64,000 bases of DNA, taken from the NCBI GenBank assembly GCA_963724405.1, contig CAVRUQ010000015.1, positions 62,001-126,000 on the forward strand, given 5' to 3'. Source of the stretch: CAVQBJ01 sp963724405. GTDB taxonomy: Bacteria > Actinomycetota > Thermoleophilia > Solirubrobacterales > Solirubrobacteraceae. Made by a program: the position numbers and the translations under genes. The notes beneath the pieces are model-generated. The model had not been told where the DNA came from. It worked only from the letters and a program-made list of their open reading frames with translations, and did no database searches. This document shows, piece after piece, positions 62,269 to 64,000 of this stretch (the stretch's first letter is position 1; every line of letters begins with the position of its first letter).

Positions 62269-63242
62269 CCGCGCCCGCCGGGCCGCGCAAGTGGACGGAG
62301 CGGGACATCCCCGATCAGAGCGGCCGCACCGCGGTCGTAACCGGCGCCAACAGCGGGCTCGGCCTGGCCACAGCGCGCGAGCTCGGGCGGCGCGGAGCAC
62401 ACGTCGTGCTGGCCTGCCGTAGCCAGCAGCGCGGCGCGCAGGCGCTCGCGCAGCTGCGAGAGGCCGTGCCCGGCGCCGACGTCGAGCTGGCGACATTGGA
62501 CCTGGGCGACCTCGACTCGGTGCGCGCGTTCGCCGAGCGCTACCGCTCCGAGCACGACGGGCTCGACGTGCTCGTCAACAATGCCGGCATCATGGCGGTC
62601 CCGAGAGCGATGACGGCAGACGGCTTCGAACGCCAGATCGGAACAAACCATCTCGGCCACTTCGCCCTCACCGGCCTGCTGCTGCCCGCCCTCCTCACGC
62701 GCCCACGGGCACGCGTCGTGACGGTGAGCGCCGGCCTCCACCGCATCGGCAGGATCAACCTGGCCGACCTCAACAGCGAGCGCCACTATCGACCCTGGCT
62801 CGCGTACGGGCGGTCCAAGCTCGCCAACCTCATGTTCACCTTCGAGTTGCAGCGCCGCGCCGTGGCGGCCGGGCTCTCCCTGCGCGCGATGGCGGCCCAC
62901 CCCGGCTATTCCGCGACGAACCTGCAAACGGGCGACCGGACGTCACGCTTGGGCCACGTCTACTGGGCGACCGCCAACCGGCTCGTGGCCCAGAGCGCCG
63001 ACCGCGGAGCGTGGTCGAGCCTCTACGCGGCCACCGCGGGCGACGTGCCCGGCGGCGCGTTCATCGGCCCCGACGGCATCGGTGAGCTTCGTGGACACCC
63101 CCACGTCGTGTCAGCACGCCGAGCGGCGTACGATCCCGACACCGGACGGCGCCTGTGGGAGCTCTCCGAGCACCTCGTCGGGGTCACCTACTCGTTCGCG
63201 CCGCCACCGCCGGGCGGGCCGCCCTCGAGTCAGACGCCATGA
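62265..63242 (+). CDS. SDR oxidoreductase of the retinol-dehydrogenase-like group
   Basis: A 325-residue SDR. TAVVTGANSGLGLATARELG is the NADP-binding loop, VVLACRSQQRGAQAL has the Arg that favours NADP(H), DVLVNNAGIMAVPRAMTADG contains NNAG, FERQIGTNHLGHFALTGLLL is typical of the retinol-dehydrogenase/oxidoreductase group, VVTVSAGLHRIG gives the Ser, and LAYGRSKLANLMFTFEL the Y-x-x-x-K. AHPGYSATNLQTG follows. It overlaps mce6 by four bases, so it probably acts on the imported lipid or sterol-like substrate. A strong hairpin closes the operon 17 bases later. Confidence 0.92.
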   Translation: MTAPAGPRKWTERDIPDQSGRTAVVTGANSGLGLATARELGRRGAHVVLACRSQQRGAQALAQLREAVPGADVELATLDLGDLDSVRAFAERYRSEHDGLDVLVNNAGIMAVPRAMTADGFERQIGTNHLGHFALTGLLLPALLTRPRARVVTVSAGLHRIGRINLADLNSERHYRPWLAYGRSKLANLMFTFELQRRAVAAGLSLRAMAAHPGYSATNLQTGDRTSRLGHVYWATANRLVAQSADRGAWSSLYAATAGDVPGGAFIGPDGIGELRGHPHVVSARRAAYDPDTGRRLWELSEHLVGVTYSFAPPPPGGPPSSQTP

Positions 63243-63258
63243 CCCGTCGCGTCGGCAA

Positions 63259-63294
63259 CCGACCCGGGGTGGGAGCCACACCACCCCGGGTCGG
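63259..63294. terminator. Strong hairpin terminator of the mce operon
   Basis: CCGACCCGGGGTGG (63259-63272) and CCACCCCGGGTCGG (63281-63294) form a perfect 14-bp stem with an 8-base loop, between the convergent SDR and the - strand secreted gene. It may serve both. Confidence 0.75.
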
Positions 63295-63333
63295 ATCGCT
63301 ACGACGCGCCGTCACCGCTCGGCACCGGCTCCC

Positions 63334-64000
63334 CTAGAAGGGAAACCACCCCCTTCGCGTCTTCGTCGTGGTCGTGGTCGTGGTCGTCGTGGTTGTGCTC
63401 GTCGTCGTTGTGCTCGTCGCCGGTGGAGCGATCGAGATCGAGTACGGGTTGCCCGGGCCCGAGATCAGCGCCGATAGCACCGGACCGAGCAGACCACCGA
63501 AGGCGCCACCACACTTCAGGCTCGGCAGCGTCGTGGTTCCCGTGAACGTGGCACCTGCGGTGAGCGCGAGCGCGGACTCGCTCGTGCTGAATGCGAGTGT
63601 CAGCGGCGTCGAGGTGTTGCATGACAGCGCAAGCGTCAGGCCGAGCACGGAGACGCGCGTGATCCCGAGATTCGCCTGGGCGTCGACCGACAGGTCGATG
63701 AGCGACGCGTTGCCCGGGACCGCCGCGATGGTGCCCGTCGCCGCGCCGACCTGAGTGAAGGTGACCCCCACCGACGCCTTGATCCCCAAGAGCGACAGGC
63801 TGGCCGTGAACGGCGGCACCGTCAGGTTGCCGCTCACCTTCTGCGTCGTGAGATCCGCCAGGCCGTCGAACGTCGCACCACTCGGCAGCGTCAGCGACTC
63901 GTTGAGCTTCTTGGCCGTGACCGAGCCGCTGACCGTCCAGTTGGTGAAGGGCAGCAGGATGTCCGGCGCGGTCGTCGTCGTGGTGGTCGTCGTCGTGGTG
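63334..64000 (-). CDS. Secreted protein with poly-Thr linkers (3' part; 5' end outside window)
   Basis: The - strand is open from the window edge to a TAG at 63334. Read 5' to 3', a threonine run (TTTTTT then APDILLPFTNWTVSG) leads into a beta-rich domain: VTAKKLNESLTLPSGATFDG, LTTQKVSGNLTVPPFTASLS, and LGITRVSVLGLTLALSCNTS. A second threonine run (about 63363-63419) follows, then the end KTRRGWFPF. Thr-rich linkers between domains are typical of exported proteins. The domain resembles secreted actinobacterial beta proteins without known function. The start and any signal peptide lie beyond 64000. Confidence 0.7.
   Translation of the reverse strand, partial: TTTTTTTTTTAPDILLPFTNWTVSGSVTAKKLNESLTLPSGATFDGLADLTTQKVSGNLTVPPFTASLSLLGIKASVGVTFTQVGAATGTIAAVPGNASLIDLSVDAQANLGITRVSVLGLTLALSCNTSTPLTLAFSTSESALALTAGATFTGTTTLPSLKCGGAFGGLLGPVLSALISGPGNPYSISIAPPATSTTTTSTTTTTTTTTTTKTRRGWFPF

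Overview
The window is very GC-rich, actinobacterial-type DNA: third codon positions are almost all G or C, GTG and TTG starts are common, and there are many four-base stop/start overlaps. The gene content (Mce proteins, an F420-type nitroreductase, an ECF sigma factor paired with a DGPF protein, large secreted Ig-like proteins) fits an actinobacterium. The style of the secreted repeat proteins suggests Thermoleophilia/Solirubrobacterales, but that is inference. No rRNA, tRNA, CRISPR array or transposase was found.

Region 0-6.8 kb: a LigD-type phosphoesterase and a cut-short ATP-dependent ligase, a flavodoxin-fold reductase and a YceI protein facing a TetR regulator, and a secreted protein with four nearly identical 408-bp repeats. 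The ligase, YceI, TetR and repeat genes all carry apparent frameshifts or an early stop, so this end is either decaying or poorly sequenced.

Region 6.8-28.6 kb: accessory chromosomal genes. These include two GNAT-type proteins, a secreted alpha/beta hydrolase, an ABM-cupin fusion, VOC proteins, a DGPF/ECF sigma pair, an SGNH hydrolase, a PAS-GGDEF-EAL protein, ClpP, an SRPBCC-ArsR pair with a double operator, an intergenic repeat zone (19.2-19.9 kb), an MMPL exporter with a divergent MarR, a cyclase-fold/SRPBCC fusion, and a membrane GGDEF protein next to a short SDR remnant.

Region 28.6-48.2 kb: a catabolic gene cluster arranged mostly as divergent pairs. It holds a flavodoxin-like reductase, alpha/beta hydrolase, cytochrome P450, acyl-CoA synthetase, HMG-CoA-lyase-type enzyme, family III CoA-transferase, three further oxidoreductases of SDR/F420 type, a VOC ring-cleaving dioxygenase, an FMN reductase with an HsaA-like flavin monooxygenase, a NIPSNAP-like protein, a kinase-like fusion protein, two aldehyde dehydrogenases, a TetR regulator and an amidohydrolase. 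Nearly every promoter region here carries the same palindrome, built on CCATAC and GTATGG half-sites. Another copy lies at 53.2 kb between a secreted Ig-like repeat gene and a six-gene mce operon (53.5-62.3 kb). This points to one regulon that joins substrate uptake to degradation of a hydrophobic, probably aromatic or terpenoid-like, compound. It is the strongest candidate for an undescribed system in the window.

Region 48.2-64 kb: two secreted proteins, one with seven 309-bp Ig-like repeats and recurrent frameshifts; the mce operon, which lacks adjacent YrbE permease and ATPase genes; an SDR at its end followed by a strong hairpin; and the 3' part of another secreted protein with threonine-rich linkers that runs off the window.
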